A DNA stretch of 64,000 nt from Eubacterium multiforme (lineage in GTDB: Bacteria > Bacillota > Clostridia > Clostridiales > Clostridiaceae), in NCBI RefSeq assembly GCF_030813415.1, contig NZ_JAUSUF010000006.1:62001-126000 (forward strand). Direction: 5' to 3'. A program made the position numbers and the translations under genes. The notes under the pieces were generated by a model, which saw only the letters and a program-made list of their open reading frames with translations, was not told the DNA's origin and did not search any database. The number at the start of each line of letters is the position of its first letter. Within the stretch, counting starts at the first letter, position 1. This document shows, piece after piece, positions 31,899-41,676 of the stretch.

Positions 31899-32533
31899 TT
31901 AAAATCTATAGCCGTATCTGGTATTTCTCCAACTACTATTGTCTCTGATAAAGGAATTTGAGTATTTACCTCAATTTCCCTATTATACATAGGTATAATT
32001 ATTTTGATTCTTCCCTTTACATTTAAATATATTTTATGTCTAGTTTGATTAATTCCTGCACTTTCAAAAATAGTTTCATAGCTAGTTTCTATATTTCCAA
32101 TAGGTTCCATTTCTATATTTATATTTGGTCCTAAATTATAATAAATACTCTTATCTGTTATCCAACCTAAAGGAACCTCTATCCCCTTTTTTCCAAGCTC
32201 ATCTAATTCATTATTAGATCTTATTGATATCTCACTAGTAATTTTATTTAGTAAAAATGTATTTGCCTTTATTAAATTTATTTTATTATTTTTATCTTTA
32301 TCTATTATTACTATATCATTATTTGCTACTTCTTCATCAAAAACTTCTATACTTATTTTGTTTATTGTTTTTATAGTTTCTGCTCTCATAGTTGTCTCTG
32401 CTATTGATACTACTGATGGCATAACCTTTTTATCAAAAATAATTAATAATAGATTAAAAAAAATAAATATGGTTATAATAACAATTACAACAGATTTATA
32501 TGTTTTTTTTCGCATTTTTGTATAATATTTCAT
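31892..32533 (-). CDS. yunB: sporulation protein YunB
   Basis: A 213-residue protein with one N-terminal membrane anchor (about 13-33) and an extracytoplasmic domain that matches YunB: KVMPSVVSIAETTMRAETIK near 36-55, the EVPLGWITD motif and the closing IPLSETIVVGEIPDTAI. YunB is a sigma-E/mother-cell sporulation protein in bacilli with unknown molecular role. Convergent with hpt. Confidence 0.9.
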   Translation of the reverse strand: MKYYTKMRKKTYKSVVIVIITIFIFFNLLLIIFDKKVMPSVVSIAETTMRAETIKTINKISIEVFDEEVANNDIVIIDKDKNNKINLIKANTFLLNKITSEISIRSNNELDELGKKGIEVPLGWITDKSIYYNLGPNINIEMEPIGNIETSYETIFESAGINQTRHKIYLNVKGRIKIIIPMYNREIEVNTQIPLSETIVVGEIPDTAIDFKK

Positions 32534-32633
32534 ATAACACCTTTTTTATTGAGTTATTGATTTACTCATATTATAATTATGCTATAATGGATAAAAATAT
32601 TATTCATTAATTTTAAGAGATTGGGAGGAAGAA

Positions 32634-35084
32634 ATGGCAGATAAAAAAGAGTCAAAAAAAGATACAAACATAAAAAATAGCCAAGCTTCAAAAACTAAAG
32701 AAAAAAAAACTAAAAAGAAGAAAATATTAAAATGGATTGGACTTAGTGTTTTATTTGCGTTTTTAGCAATAGCTGTAATAAGCGTAGGATATATAGTTGC
32801 TATAGTAAAGAACACGCCGCCTATTGATGTAAATAAAGTAGTTAATGTAGATCAAACCCTTCAAGCTTACGATAATAAAGATCAATTTTTAGCATCTCTT
32901 CATGGAAAGGAAGATACTCAAAAATCCACTTCTGATAAAATACCTAAAAATTTAAAAAATGCAATAGTTTCAATAGAGGACGAAAGATTTTATGATCATA
33001 ATGGTATTGATGTCAAAAGAATATTAGGTGCAGTAGCTAATGATGCTATATATGTGGTAACTGGGAAAGGTGGACTTCAAGGTGCCTCTACTATTACTCA
33101 ACAATTAGTTAAAAATACAATATTAACTAACAAACAAACTATTGAAAGAAAAGTTAGTGAAATGTATCTTTCATTAGAACTTGAAAAAATGCTTACAAAA
33201 GATGAAATACTAACTGCTTACCTAAATCACTTTCCTGTAGGGGGAATTGCTTATGGTGCACAAGCAGGTGCTAGAATGTATTTTGGTACTGATGTAGAAA
33301 ATTTAAATCTTATACAATGTGCTTATCTTGCAGGAGTTACTCAAGCACCTTCAACTTATAGTGCTTATAATCCTAATAATGAAAAAGACCCTAGCATTTA
33401 TATAAATAGAACTAAAACTGTATTATCAAAAATGCTAGAACATAAATATATAACTCAAAATCAATATGATAAAGCAATAAAAGATTTAGATGACGGAAAA
33501 CTTAAATTCAAAAAATCTCAAAAGGATTACAAACTTCCATATGAAGATTTTATTTATGCAGCTGTAGATCAAGTAAAAAATGATTTAAAAGCAAAATATA
33601 AATATAGTGATGAACAAGTAGAAAACTTAGTTTTAACTGGTGGACTTAAAGTTTATACAACAATGGATAAAAGTTTACAAGATTATACTAAAAAAGTTTT
33701 AAATAATTATAGTAATTTCAATATTCCTGGTGGTGATAAGCTAGATAAAGATGGTGTACCATTACTTCAAGCTTCAGCTACAGTTACAGATTATAGAAAT
33801 GGTAAAGTTTTAGCCCTAGTTGGTGGAAGAGGCGATCAAGGTGCTCGTTCTTTAAATAGAGCTTACGACTCATTAAGATCTATAGGTTCTTCAACAAAAC
33901 CTTTTACTGTTTATGGACCTGCAATAGATACTAAAAAGTTAACAGCAGCTTCAGTTATAGATGATGCCCCTATTCCAAAATCAATATCAACTTATAACCC
34001 TAAAAACTCACCAGATCATTACAGAGGATTATTATCTTTAAGAGAATCATTAAAATACTCAAGTAATGTTGGTTCAGCTTTAACTCAGCTAAAGGTTGGA
34101 GATGCTACTTCTCTTTCTTATGGTGAAAAATTTGGGCTTAAATATTCTAATGAATCTAAAAATATATCTACTTATGCATTAGGTGAATTTGCCAATAGTC
34201 CTAAAGATCCAGATGGTGGTAATACATTTATAATGGCTTCTGCTGTAGGAACTTTTGGTAATGATGGTATTTATGTAAAACCTAGATTATATACAAAGGT
34301 TGTAGATGAAAATGGAAAAGTAATTTTAGATAATACTAAACAAGATAAAAAAATTCTTTCACCTCAAGCAGCTTATATTGTTTACGATATGATGAAGGGA
34401 CCTCTTTCATATAATGCTGGTCCTGCAAAATTTGGTGCTATGCCAGTTGCAGGTAAAACTGGTACTACTTCCTATGGTAAAGATTACTGGTTCGTTGGAT
34501 TAACACCTCATTTAAGTGGTGCTGTATGGGTTGGATATGATAATCAAAAACCAATTAAAGGTGGTGGATCAGGAATTACAACTGCTAACCTTTGGGGAAA
34601 AATTATGAGAAAAGCAAATGAAGGTTTAAGTACAGCTGATATTAAAAAACCTTCTGGTATTGTTGAAGTTCCTATATGTATGGATTCAGGATTATTACCT
34701 ACTGATTTATGTAGACATGACCCTAGAGGAAATAGAATACGTACTGAAATGTTCATAGATGGAACTCAACCAACAAATTACTGTGAAACTCATGTAAGTG
34801 CAGCAGTTAACAAGTTAAACGGAAAACTTGCAAATGATAATACACCTAAATCATTAATAGAAAATAAGGTGTTTATTAAAAAAGATTATACAAATTCTAA
34901 AACAGAGGATTATAAATATGTTCTTCCAACATCTACTGATAATATGACTTCAGTACCAGAAACTGAAGATAAAAAAGACAAAGATAAGGATAAAGATAAA
35001 AACAAAGACAAAGATAAAGATAAGCAAGAATCTAACAACAATGAAAATACAAATAATTCTAACGACGCTAAACCAGATAGATAA
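32634..35084 (+). CDS. class A penicillin-binding protein (PBP1A-like)
   Basis: An 816-residue bifunctional cell-wall synthase. Lys-rich cytoplasmic tail, one membrane helix (about 34-57), glycosyltransferase domain with EDERFYDHNGID near 115-126 and QGASTITQQLVKN near 147-159, transpeptidase domain with catalytic Ser in IGSSTKPFT, the SSN motif in KYSSNVGS, and KTGTT in VAGKTGTTSYGKDYW. The C-terminus (about 780-800) is an almost pure Lys/Asp repeat (DKDKDK), followed by an Asn-rich end. GGGAGGAAG start. It polymerises and crosslinks peptidoglycan. Confidence 0.95.
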   Translation: MADKKESKKDTNIKNSQASKTKEKKTKKKKILKWIGLSVLFAFLAIAVISVGYIVAIVKNTPPIDVNKVVNVDQTLQAYDNKDQFLASLHGKEDTQKSTSDKIPKNLKNAIVSIEDERFYDHNGIDVKRILGAVANDAIYVVTGKGGLQGASTITQQLVKNTILTNKQTIERKVSEMYLSLELEKMLTKDEILTAYLNHFPVGGIAYGAQAGARMYFGTDVENLNLIQCAYLAGVTQAPSTYSAYNPNNEKDPSIYINRTKTVLSKMLEHKYITQNQYDKAIKDLDDGKLKFKKSQKDYKLPYEDFIYAAVDQVKNDLKAKYKYSDEQVENLVLTGGLKVYTTMDKSLQDYTKKVLNNYSNFNIPGGDKLDKDGVPLLQASATVTDYRNGKVLALVGGRGDQGARSLNRAYDSLRSIGSSTKPFTVYGPAIDTKKLTAASVIDDAPIPKSISTYNPKNSPDHYRGLLSLRESLKYSSNVGSALTQLKVGDATSLSYGEKFGLKYSNESKNISTYALGEFANSPKDPDGGNTFIMASAVGTFGNDGIYVKPRLYTKVVDENGKVILDNTKQDKKILSPQAAYIVYDMMKGPLSYNAGPAKFGAMPVAGKTGTTSYGKDYWFVGLTPHLSGAVWVGYDNQKPIKGGGSGITTANLWGKIMRKANEGLSTADIKKPSGIVEVPICMDSGLLPTDLCRHDPRGNRIRTEMFIDGTQPTNYCETHVSAAVNKLNGKLANDNTPKSLIENKVFIKKDYTNSKTEDYKYVLPTSTDNMTSVPETEDKKDKDKDKDKNKDKDKDKQESNNNENTNNSNDAKPDR

Positions 35085-35100
35085 AATAATTAATTAAATT

Positions 35101-35135
35101 TTAAAGAACCATTTTAATAAAATGGTTCTTTTTAC
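35101..35135 (+). terminator. Rho-independent terminator
   Basis: AAAGAACCATTTT pairs with AAAATGGTTCTTT, followed by TTTAC. It ends the PBP transcript. Confidence 0.85.
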
Positions 35136-35319
35136 ATTTATATATGAATTTTCGTAGTCAACTTCCTGCACAGCATTTTATATATTACACTTTTTTCATT
35201 GTTTTAAACGACAAAATACGTCTTTATGAATAAATCGAAATTAGTTCTTGCAATTTTCATATTTCTATTATAAAATATAATAAATTGTTACATAACATAA
35301 TTAAGGGAGGGGTAATATT

Positions 35320-36723
35320 TTGAAAGTATTAAATGATATAATTTTACAGTTTAACAATGTTTTGTGGACTTATGTATTAATAGCTATGTTATTAATTTTA
35401 GGTGTTTATTTCAGTTTTAAAACTAAATTTGTACAATTTAGATACATTAAAGAAATGTTTAGATTGTTAGGAGATGGATTTTCATCAGAAAAAAAGAAGG
35501 GGCATATTTCTTCTTTCCAAGCATTTTGTATTAGTACAGCTTCAAGAGTTGGTACTGGAAACTTAGCTGGTATAGCTATTGCTATTTCACTAGGTGGTCC
35601 TGGTGCAATATTTTGGATGTGGCTAATTGCACTTATTGGTGCAGCTTCAAGTTTTATAGAATCAACTTTGGCACAAATTTATAAAGAGAAAAATGCAGAT
35701 GGTTCCTTTAGAGGAGGTCCTGCTTATTATATGGAAAAGGGATTAAAGAAAAGATGGATGGGTGTTATATTCTCAATACTTATTACAATAGCTTTCGGTC
35801 TAATCTTTAATTCAGTTCAATCAAACACTATCACATTAGCATTTAATGATGCCTTTGGTGTAGACAGATTAATTGTTGGTGCTATATTAACTTTAATAAC
35901 TCTTTTTGTAATATTCGGTGGAGTTCATAGAGTTGCAAAAGTTTCAGAAGTTATAGTACCTATAATGGCATTAACTTATATTGCAGTTGCCGTATTTATA
36001 TTATTAATTAATATTACAGAGGTTCCTTCAGTAATAAAATTAATTTTTGAAAATGCCTTTGGATTTAAAGAAATTGCAGGTGGTACATTAGGTGGTGCTA
36101 TGCTTATGGGAATTAAAAGAGGGTTATTCTCAAATGAAGCTGGTATGGGTAGTGCTCCAAATGCTGCTGCTACTGCTACAGTATCTCATCCTGTTAAACA
36201 AGGACTTATTCAAACTTTAGGAGTTTTTACAGATACTATAATAATTTGTAGCTGTACTGCTTTTATAATTCTTTTATCAGGTGTTGATTATACTAATCGT
36301 TCAATTACAGGAATACAACTTACTCAAAAAGCACTAAGTGCTCAAGTTGGTCCTTGGGGAAATAGTTTTATAGCAATTTGTATTCTTCTATTTGCCTTTA
36401 GTTCTATAGTTGGTAACTACTATTATGGAGAATCAAATATTGAATTCTTAACTAAAAAGAAATCTTATGTATTTATATATAGAATTCTTGTTGTAGCTAT
36501 GGTGTTCTTTGGTTCAATTGCTGAAATTCAAATTGTTTGGAATTTAGCTGATGTATTTATGGGACTTATGGCTGTTGTAAACTTAATTGCTATAACAATG
36601 CTTAGTAAACAAGCATTTGCAGCATTAAGAGATTACTCAGAACAAAAAAAATCAGGAATAAAAGAACCTTTATTTAAAGCTTCTTCAATACCAGGTTTAA
36701 AAAACGTTTCAGAATGGAATTAA
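35320..36723 (+). CDS. AGCS-family sodium:amino-acid symporter (1)
   Basis: A 467-residue membrane protein with about 10-11 membrane helices and the signature blocks of the alanine/glycine:cation symporter family: ASRVGTGNLAGIAIAISLGG near 74-93 and KRGLFSNEAGMGSAPNAAAT near 265-284. It imports alanine or glycine with Na+. GGGAGGGG site before the TTG start. A likely promoter is TTGCAA, 17 bases, TAAAAT at about 35251-35279. A second family member at 45.3-46.7 kb has a glycine riboswitch; this one does not. Confidence 0.92.
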   Translation: MKVLNDIILQFNNVLWTYVLIAMLLILGVYFSFKTKFVQFRYIKEMFRLLGDGFSSEKKKGHISSFQAFCISTASRVGTGNLAGIAIAISLGGPGAIFWMWLIALIGAASSFIESTLAQIYKEKNADGSFRGGPAYYMEKGLKKRWMGVIFSILITIAFGLIFNSVQSNTITLAFNDAFGVDRLIVGAILTLITLFVIFGGVHRVAKVSEVIVPIMALTYIAVAVFILLINITEVPSVIKLIFENAFGFKEIAGGTLGGAMLMGIKRGLFSNEAGMGSAPNAAATATVSHPVKQGLIQTLGVFTDTIIICSCTAFIILLSGVDYTNRSITGIQLTQKALSAQVGPWGNSFIAICILLFAFSSIVGNYYYGESNIEFLTKKKSYVFIYRILVVAMVFFGSIAEIQIVWNLADVFMGLMAVVNLIAITMLSKQAFAALRDYSEQKKSGIKEPLFKASSIPGLKNVSEWN

Positions 36724-36732
36724 TTATAAATA

Positions 36733-36770
36733 AAAAAATAGCAGATTAAAATCTGCTATTTTTTTATTCT
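36733..36770. terminator. bidirectional terminator
   Basis: AAATAGCAGATT pairs with AATCTGCTATTT around AA, flanked by A and T runs. It ends the symporter gene and the convergent PepSY gene. Confidence 0.88.
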
Positions 36771-37588
36771 ACTTTTGTTTTCTTTACTGTATTACTAAAT
36801 GCATTTATTAATTTTCCTGAATCAGAAGATATAAAATAAATCATGTTTTCCTTATCATTTGAAACATTAACTACATAAGCTAGCTCTGATTTATTTAAAA
36901 CTTCCTTTTTATTGCAAAATGCCAAATAGGACTTTCCTTTAATTTTTCCGCCACTACTAACATTTTTAAATAACTTTAAGGCTGTTTCTTCTGCTTTTTC
37001 CTTTGAAATATTTATCTTTATATCATTATGATTATCATCTTTAGTTTTATTTACATATCCTTGTAATTTCCCATTATTTTTATTTATGTTTATAATTACT
37101 TCCTCTGAATAATAAGGATATCCATCCTCATACTTTGAAAAAATTATTGAATAAAAAGGTGATTCATCCTTTAAATCATTTCTATTTACTTCTTTTACTC
37201 TATAATCCCCACTACATATTTTTGATAAATATTCCTTTGCAATCCCTTCTCCTTCTTCTGGAGTTACGTTGATAACATTATTAACTTTCATTTTATCTGC
37301 AAAACTAATTACATCAAAATTTTTATTTAAATCAATTCTGTAGTTATTACTTATTAGAGAATAAGTTTCATTTTCTTTATCTGTTCCTGTTTTCTCTTCC
37401 ATTTGGAACTTTATATGTTCATTGTTTTTTTCAATCATATTTTCACTTTGCAACTTTTTTATAAATTTATTTGCTGCAACAATTTGTTTTCTTCCTGGTC
37501 CATAGTAATTATATAAAATAATAGGTATCGTTATCAAAAGTATTATTACTATTAAGATACTTACATATCTTCTTTTTTGGTCTTTCAT
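36764..37588 (-). CDS. PepSY-domain (YpeB-like) membrane-anchored protein
   Basis: A 274-residue protein with one N-terminal membrane helix (about 8-27) and an exported remainder. Two PepSY-like units are visible: a VTPEEGEGIAKEYLSKICSG stretch with EVNRN at about 108-135, and ISKEKAEETALKLFKN at about 197-212 followed by SYLAFCNK. PepSY domains inhibit proteases or bind cell-wall hydrolases such as SleB. The link to sporulation is only a guess from its neighbours. Monocistronic. Confidence 0.75.
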   Translation of the reverse strand: MKDQKRRYVSILIVIILLITIPIILYNYYGPGRKQIVAANKFIKKLQSENMIEKNNEHIKFQMEEKTGTDKENETYSLISNNYRIDLNKNFDVISFADKMKVNNVINVTPEEGEGIAKEYLSKICSGDYRVKEVNRNDLKDESPFYSIIFSKYEDGYPYYSEEVIININKNNGKLQGYVNKTKDDNHNDIKINISKEKAEETALKLFKNVSSGGKIKGKSYLAFCNKKEVLNKSELAYVVNVSNDKENMIYFISSDSGKLINAFSNTVKKTKVE

Positions 37589-37816
37589 AAATCCCCTCCT
37601 ATATTAAAAGATAACACCTAATTATACATATTAATTTTACACTATATCTTTAATTTATGAAATACTATATCAAATAATTGTATACTTTTTAAATAGTTTA
37701 ATCAATATATTAACATTGGTTTAATTAACCTTATTTGTCTTGTCCTTCCTCTCTTCATTATAGTATAATGAAGCTAACAAATTTATCAAATTTTTATTAT
37801 TTTAGGAGGTTATTGT

Positions 37817-38212
37817 ATGAATTTATCAAAATTAATAGAACAAAAAAGAAAACAAAAAGCTAGACAAGCACAAAAGAAAACTGCTAAAACATTAGCTACA
37901 GGCGCTACAGTAGGTGTTATTGCAGGAGCTTTAAGCGGTATATTACTTGCACCTAAATCAGGAAAAGAAACAAGAGATGATTTAAAAGATGCTGCTAAGG
38001 ATGTTAATGAAAAACTTAAAAGCAAAGCAAATGTAGCTTCAGCTAATTGTAAAAACAATATATTAGATGCTAAATCAAAAATTAAAGAATATTTAGATAG
38101 TAAAAAGCTTAATAACAAAGATGTTACAGAAGACCCTGAAGAAAAAGAAACTGAAGAAGATACTAAAGAAACTGTTGCTGAAAAAGTAGAAAATTCAGAG
38201 GATAATAAATAA
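37817..38212 (+). CDS. YtxH-domain protein
   Basis: A 131-residue protein with a basic start, a single Gly/Ala-rich membrane helix (about 27-48; ATVGVIAGALSGILLAPKSG) and a long charged helical tail ending in Glu-rich sequence. The APKSGKETR motif after the helix is the hallmark of YtxH, a general-stress envelope protein. AGGAGG start. Its stop overlaps the start of the DUF948 gene, as in the ytxGH pair of bacilli. Confidence 0.88.
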   Translation: MNLSKLIEQKRKQKARQAQKKTAKTLATGATVGVIAGALSGILLAPKSGKETRDDLKDAAKDVNEKLKSKANVASANCKNNILDAKSKIKEYLDSKKLNNKDVTEDPEEKETEEDTKETVAEKVENSEDNK

Positions 38213-38529
38213 TGTATATTAGTGTTGTTGGATTGTTTTGGTTTATTGTAGGAATATTAGGTGCAGTTGCATTAGTATTTTTAATAATATGCTTATTAAA
38301 ACTTTCAAACCTTTTAACTAAAGTAGATTCTCTTTTAGATGAAAACAAAAAAAATCTTAATTCTACTTTATCAAATGTTAATGATATAACAGAAAATGTT
38401 AAAGATATAAGTGATGTAGCAACAGAAGCAACTGCTGATGTTATAGTTGCAAAGGAAAATATAACAAACCAACTAAATACAGTTAAAGATATAATTACTA
38501 TTATTGCAAATGTATTTTTAAAAAAGTAA
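38212..38529 (+). CDS. DUF948 (YtxG-like) membrane protein
   Basis: A 105-residue protein with one N-terminal membrane helix (about 5-28) and a helical coiled region with heptad-like Asn/Val/Ile spacing (NDITENVKDISDVATEATAD). DUF948/YtxG proteins accompany YtxH in stress-induced operons. The ATG overlaps the preceding stop (TAATG), showing translational coupling. Partner and exact role are unknown. Confidence 0.88.
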   Translation: MYISVVGLFWFIVGILGAVALVFLIICLLKLSNLLTKVDSLLDENKKNLNSTLSNVNDITENVKDISDVATEATADVIVAKENITNQLNTVKDIITIIANVFLKK

Positions 38530-38566
38530 GTGGAAATATAAATATTTCCACTTACTTTTTTAATCC
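38525..38566. terminator. bidirectional terminator
   Basis: AAGTAAGTGGAAATA and its complement TATTTCCACTTACTT form a 15-bp or longer stem with a small loop, flanked by A6 and T6 runs. It separates the ytxH/DUF948 pair from the convergent acetyltransferase fusion gene. Confidence 0.9.
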
Positions 38567-39637
38567 TATTTCATAGGCTAACTTTTCTTCTAAATCGTTA
38601 CCACCTATTTTTTTAATTAAATTTAAATATAACTCTAATGTTCCCATTATATTTGTACTTAACATTAATTTACCATTATCAGTATAATTCCTTTTTACTA
38701 ATCTAAAATCAGTTTTTTCTACATTTACCCCTTCAATCCATTCTCCATAAGGGACTAGTACTCCACTTAATTCACTACAACTTGCTAAATAATATATACC
38801 TTCATTAATAGCACATATAAAATCACAATCATCATAACATTTTAATATACAATTAGTGATTTTTTTCTTGCTATCTTCTAAAATCATATTTTTACCACCA
38901 GGGACTATTAAAACATTAGGCTTTTCAACTTTATTATCATCTAATACTAAGGATATATTTTTGCTTATTTTAAAATTATTATCAATATTTATTCCATAAA
39001 CATTAAATAGAGTTTTTCCTAAAATAAAATTTGCTTTTTCAAAGAGTTCCTTTGCCATAGTATAATCATTCATATTCATATTTTTTATCATTAATATTCC
39101 TATATTGGTTTTTGTTCCTTTATCAAAATTTAAAAACTCTTCCTTTGTAATTCTCATAGTAGTTTTTCCACTAAATTTTCTAACTTCTTCAAATCCTATC
39201 TTTTGAGCAACCTTTTCACCTTCAATAGTTAATACGTTATCCATTAACATATCTCCACCAAATTCTAAAAAGTAATATTCAAGTAAAAGTCTTACTGCTT
39301 CTTCTCCATATCCTCTATTTCTATAATTTGAATGAATCTTAACATTGAATCTTGCAATTTTAGTGGCAGAATCGTATCCATGAAAACTAACTTCTCCTAT
39401 TGCTTTATCTTTATTATCATATACTAAGCAATAAAAATTTTTGCCATCTGTTGGATTAACCATCTTTTTATAAAACATTTCCCATTTATTTTGCGAAAAA
39501 TTAAATACTCCCCCAATATCTTTCATTGTTTCTTCATCATTCCAAAGTTGTTGAACAAATTTTAATTCATCATATTCAGGCTGTTTTATATATACTTTTT
39601 TTCCGTTTCTTCTATATAATCCTTCTCTTAGCTTCAT
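38552..39637 (-). CDS. GNAT acetyltransferase fused to DJ-1/PfpI-like domain
   Basis: A 361-residue two-domain protein. Residues about 1-168 are a GNAT acetyltransferase (IKQPEYDELKFVQQLWND, then VKIHSNYRNRGYGEEAVRLL for acetyl-CoA binding). Residues about 172-361 look like a DJ-1/PfpI alpha/beta domain (TNIGILMIKNMNMNDY..., NVLIVPGG), but at the nucleophile elbow the sequence is CAINEGIYYLA, with Asn where the family normally has Cys. ATG 39635-39637 has AAAGGTG at good spacing and replaces a GTG three codons earlier. Substrate unknown. Confidence 0.75.
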   Translation of the reverse strand: MKLREGLYRRNGKKVYIKQPEYDELKFVQQLWNDEETMKDIGGVFNFSQNKWEMFYKKMVNPTDGKNFYCLVYDNKDKAIGEVSFHGYDSATKIARFNVKIHSNYRNRGYGEEAVRLLLEYYFLEFGGDMLMDNVLTIEGEKVAQKIGFEEVRKFSGKTTMRITKEEFLNFDKGTKTNIGILMIKNMNMNDYTMAKELFEKANFILGKTLFNVYGINIDNNFKISKNISLVLDDNKVEKPNVLIVPGGKNMILEDSKKKITNCILKCYDDCDFICAINEGIYYLASCSELSGVLVPYGEWIEGVNVEKTDFRLVKRNYTDNGKLMLSTNIMGTLELYLNLIKKIGGNDLEEKLAYEIGLKK

Positions 39638-39659
39638 TATAATCACCTTTTATTAAAAT

Positions 39660-40040
39660 TTCACCCTTCTCTATTTTTCAGCTTTCTTTTATTATATCAA
39701 ATTTTTATTACTTTTTTATGTATTAACTATTTTTTTATTTATTATAAATTTTTATTAACATTCCATCGTTAATCTCTGCCAACTTTTTCAATTTATTCAC
39801 TTATTTTTAAAATATTTAGTATTACTAAACTTTTTTTCACCTTTTATTAAACTCTTTTTATCAATTTTCCTATATAGCTCCCTAACACCAACGAATTACA
39901 TAATAATTTTTTTAAATTTTTTTATTAAATATATTGATTTTTTTCTCTTTAATCATTATAATTATTCTTGTTTGTTTAGTAATCTTAAACTTTATGTTTA
40001 GTAAAAGTTATATTTATTATAGAAATGGTGGTGTGAAGAC
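39660..40040 (+). promoter_or_regulatory. upstream region of pot regulator with TTTAGTA sites
   Basis: About 380 bp without a gene. It holds a perfect dyad TTTAGTATTACTAAA (39815-39829) and two direct copies of GTTTAGTAA at 39974-39982 and 39996-40004, 22 bp apart. The last two lie just upstream of the HTH-cupin regulator and could be its operators. AT richness hides an exact promoter. Confidence 0.5.
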
Positions 40041-40580
40041 ATGGAAATCGGAGATAAGATTAGAAGTATTAGAATTGCTAAGGGGCTTACCCAAGAAGAG
40101 TTAGCTAATAGATGTGAATTGTCTAAAGGCTTTATATCTCAAGTTGAAAATGATTTGACTTCCCCATCTATAGCTACTTTAGTAGATATTTTAGAAATTT
40201 TAGGAACTAATTTGACTGAATTCTTCAGTGAAAAAGGGGAAGAAAGAATAACATATAAAAGCGATGATATGTTTGAAACTGAAGATGAAGATTTAGGATA
40301 CAGTTTAAAATGGTTAGTACCAAGTGCTCAAAAAAATGACATGGAACCAATTATGTTAACATTAGAGCCTAATGGTAAGTATATTGAGGAAGAACCTCAT
40401 GAGGGAGAAGAATTTGGATTTGTTTTAAATGGAAGTATAATTCTTCATTTAGGTGATAAAAGCTATAAAGTAAAAAAAGGAGAAAGTTTTTATTTTAAGC
40501 CAAAATCAAATCACTACCTTTCAAATTCTGGGAAAACTATAGCCAAAGTTATATGGATAAGTACTCCCCCATCATTTTAA
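40041..40580 (+). CDS. HTH-cupin regulator of the polyamine transporter
   Basis: A 179-residue protein: XRE helix-turn-helix at about 5-60 ([20 protein letters not shown]) and a cupin beta-barrel at about 105-178 ([40 protein letters not shown]). PuuR/MtlR-like family members bind small molecules in the cupin and control transport or catabolism. It lies 37 bases upstream of potA in the same direction, so it likely regulates potABCD in response to polyamines. Confidence 0.9.
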   Translation: MEIGDKIRSIRIAKGLTQEELANRCELSKGFISQVENDLTSPSIATLVDILEILGTNLTEFFSEKGEERITYKSDDMFETEDEDLGYSLKWLVPSAQKNDMEPIMLTLEPNGKYIEEEPHEGEEFGFVLNGSIILHLGDKSYKVKKGESFYFKPKSNHYLSNSGKTIAKVIWISTPPSF

Positions 40581-40617
40581 TATTTTATTTTTAAATTCTA
40601 GAAAGAGGTGTTTTATT

Positions 40618-41676
40618 ATGAAGGATAATATTTTAATGCTAAAAGGTATAAGTAAAAAATATGGAGATAATGAGGTTTTAAAAGATCTTGACCTTAATAT
40701 AAAGAAAAATGAATTTTTAACGCTTTTAGGACCAAGTGGTTGTGGTAAAACAACTACTTTAAAAATTATTGCAGGATTTGAAACTGCTGATTCAGGTAAG
40801 GTAATTTTTGATGAAAAAGATATGGCAAGCTTACCTTCTCATAAGAGGCCTGTAAATACAGTTTTCCAAAAATACGCTTTATTTCCTCATATGAATGTTT
40901 ATGAGAATATAGCTTTTGGACTAAAAATTAAAAAAACACCTAAAAATATAATTAAAGAAAAAGTAACAGAAATGCTTAAGTTAGTTGCCCTTAGTGGATT
41001 TGAAAAAAGAAGTATTGATTCTTTAAGTGGTGGACAACAACAAAGAGTTGCAATTGCAAGAGCTCTAGTTAATGAACCTGAAGTTTTACTTTTAGATGAG
41101 CCTTTAGGTGCATTAGATTTAAAGCTTAGAAAAGAAATGCAAATTGAACTTAAGAAAATTCAACAAAGATTAGGAATAACATTTATATTTGTAACTCACG
41201 ATCAAGAGGAAGCCTTAACTATGTCAGATACAATTGTTGTAATGAATAAAGGAATTATTCAACAAATGGGTACTCCACAAGATATTTACAATGAACCTTC
41301 AAATGCTTTTGTTGCAGATTTCATTGGAGAAAGTAACATAGTTGATGGTATTATGCATGATGATTTTGAAACTGAATTTTTAGGAAGAACATTTGAAAGT
41401 GTTGATAAAGGATTTAAAAAGGATGAACCTGTTGATATAGTTATTAGACCTGAAGATATAAAAATGGTTAAAGCAGATGAAGGAATGCTTAAGGCAAAAG
41501 TTATTTCTGTTATATTTAAGGGTGTTCATTATGAAATTGAAATTGAAATTGAAAATTATCCTAAAAGATGGATTATTCATAATACAAAATCAGCTGAAAT
41601 TGGATCCATCATTGGAATAGACATATATCCTGAAGATATTCATGTAATGAAAAAGGTGACTTGCGATGAACAATAA
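40618..41676 (+). CDS. potA: spermidine/putrescine ABC transporter ATPase
   Basis: A 352-residue ABC ATPase: Walker [10 protein letters not shown] near 38-46, Q-loop, signature [15 protein letters not shown] near 138-152, Walker [13 protein letters not shown] near 158-169, H-loop THDQEEA, and a C-terminal TOBE-like domain from about 240 (DIVIRPEDI). It powers polyamine import with PotB, PotC and PotD. Overlaps potB by 11 bases. Confidence 0.95.
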   Translation: MKDNILMLKGISKKYGDNEVLKDLDLNIKKNEFLTLLGPSGCGKTTTLKIIAGFETADSGKVIFDEKDMASLPSHKRPVNTVFQKYALFPHMNVYENIAFGLKIKKTPKNIIKEKVTEMLKLVALSGFEKRSIDSLSGGQQQRVAIARALVNEPEVLLLDEPLGALDLKLRKEMQIELKKIQQRLGITFIFVTHDQEEALTMSDTIVVMNKGIIQQMGTPQDIYNEPSNAFVADFIGESNIVDGIMHDDFETEFLGRTFESVDKGFKKDEPVDIVIRPEDIKMVKADEGMLKAKVISVIFKGVHYEIEIEIENYPKRWIIHNTKSAEIGSIIGIDIYPEDIHVMKKVTCDEQ

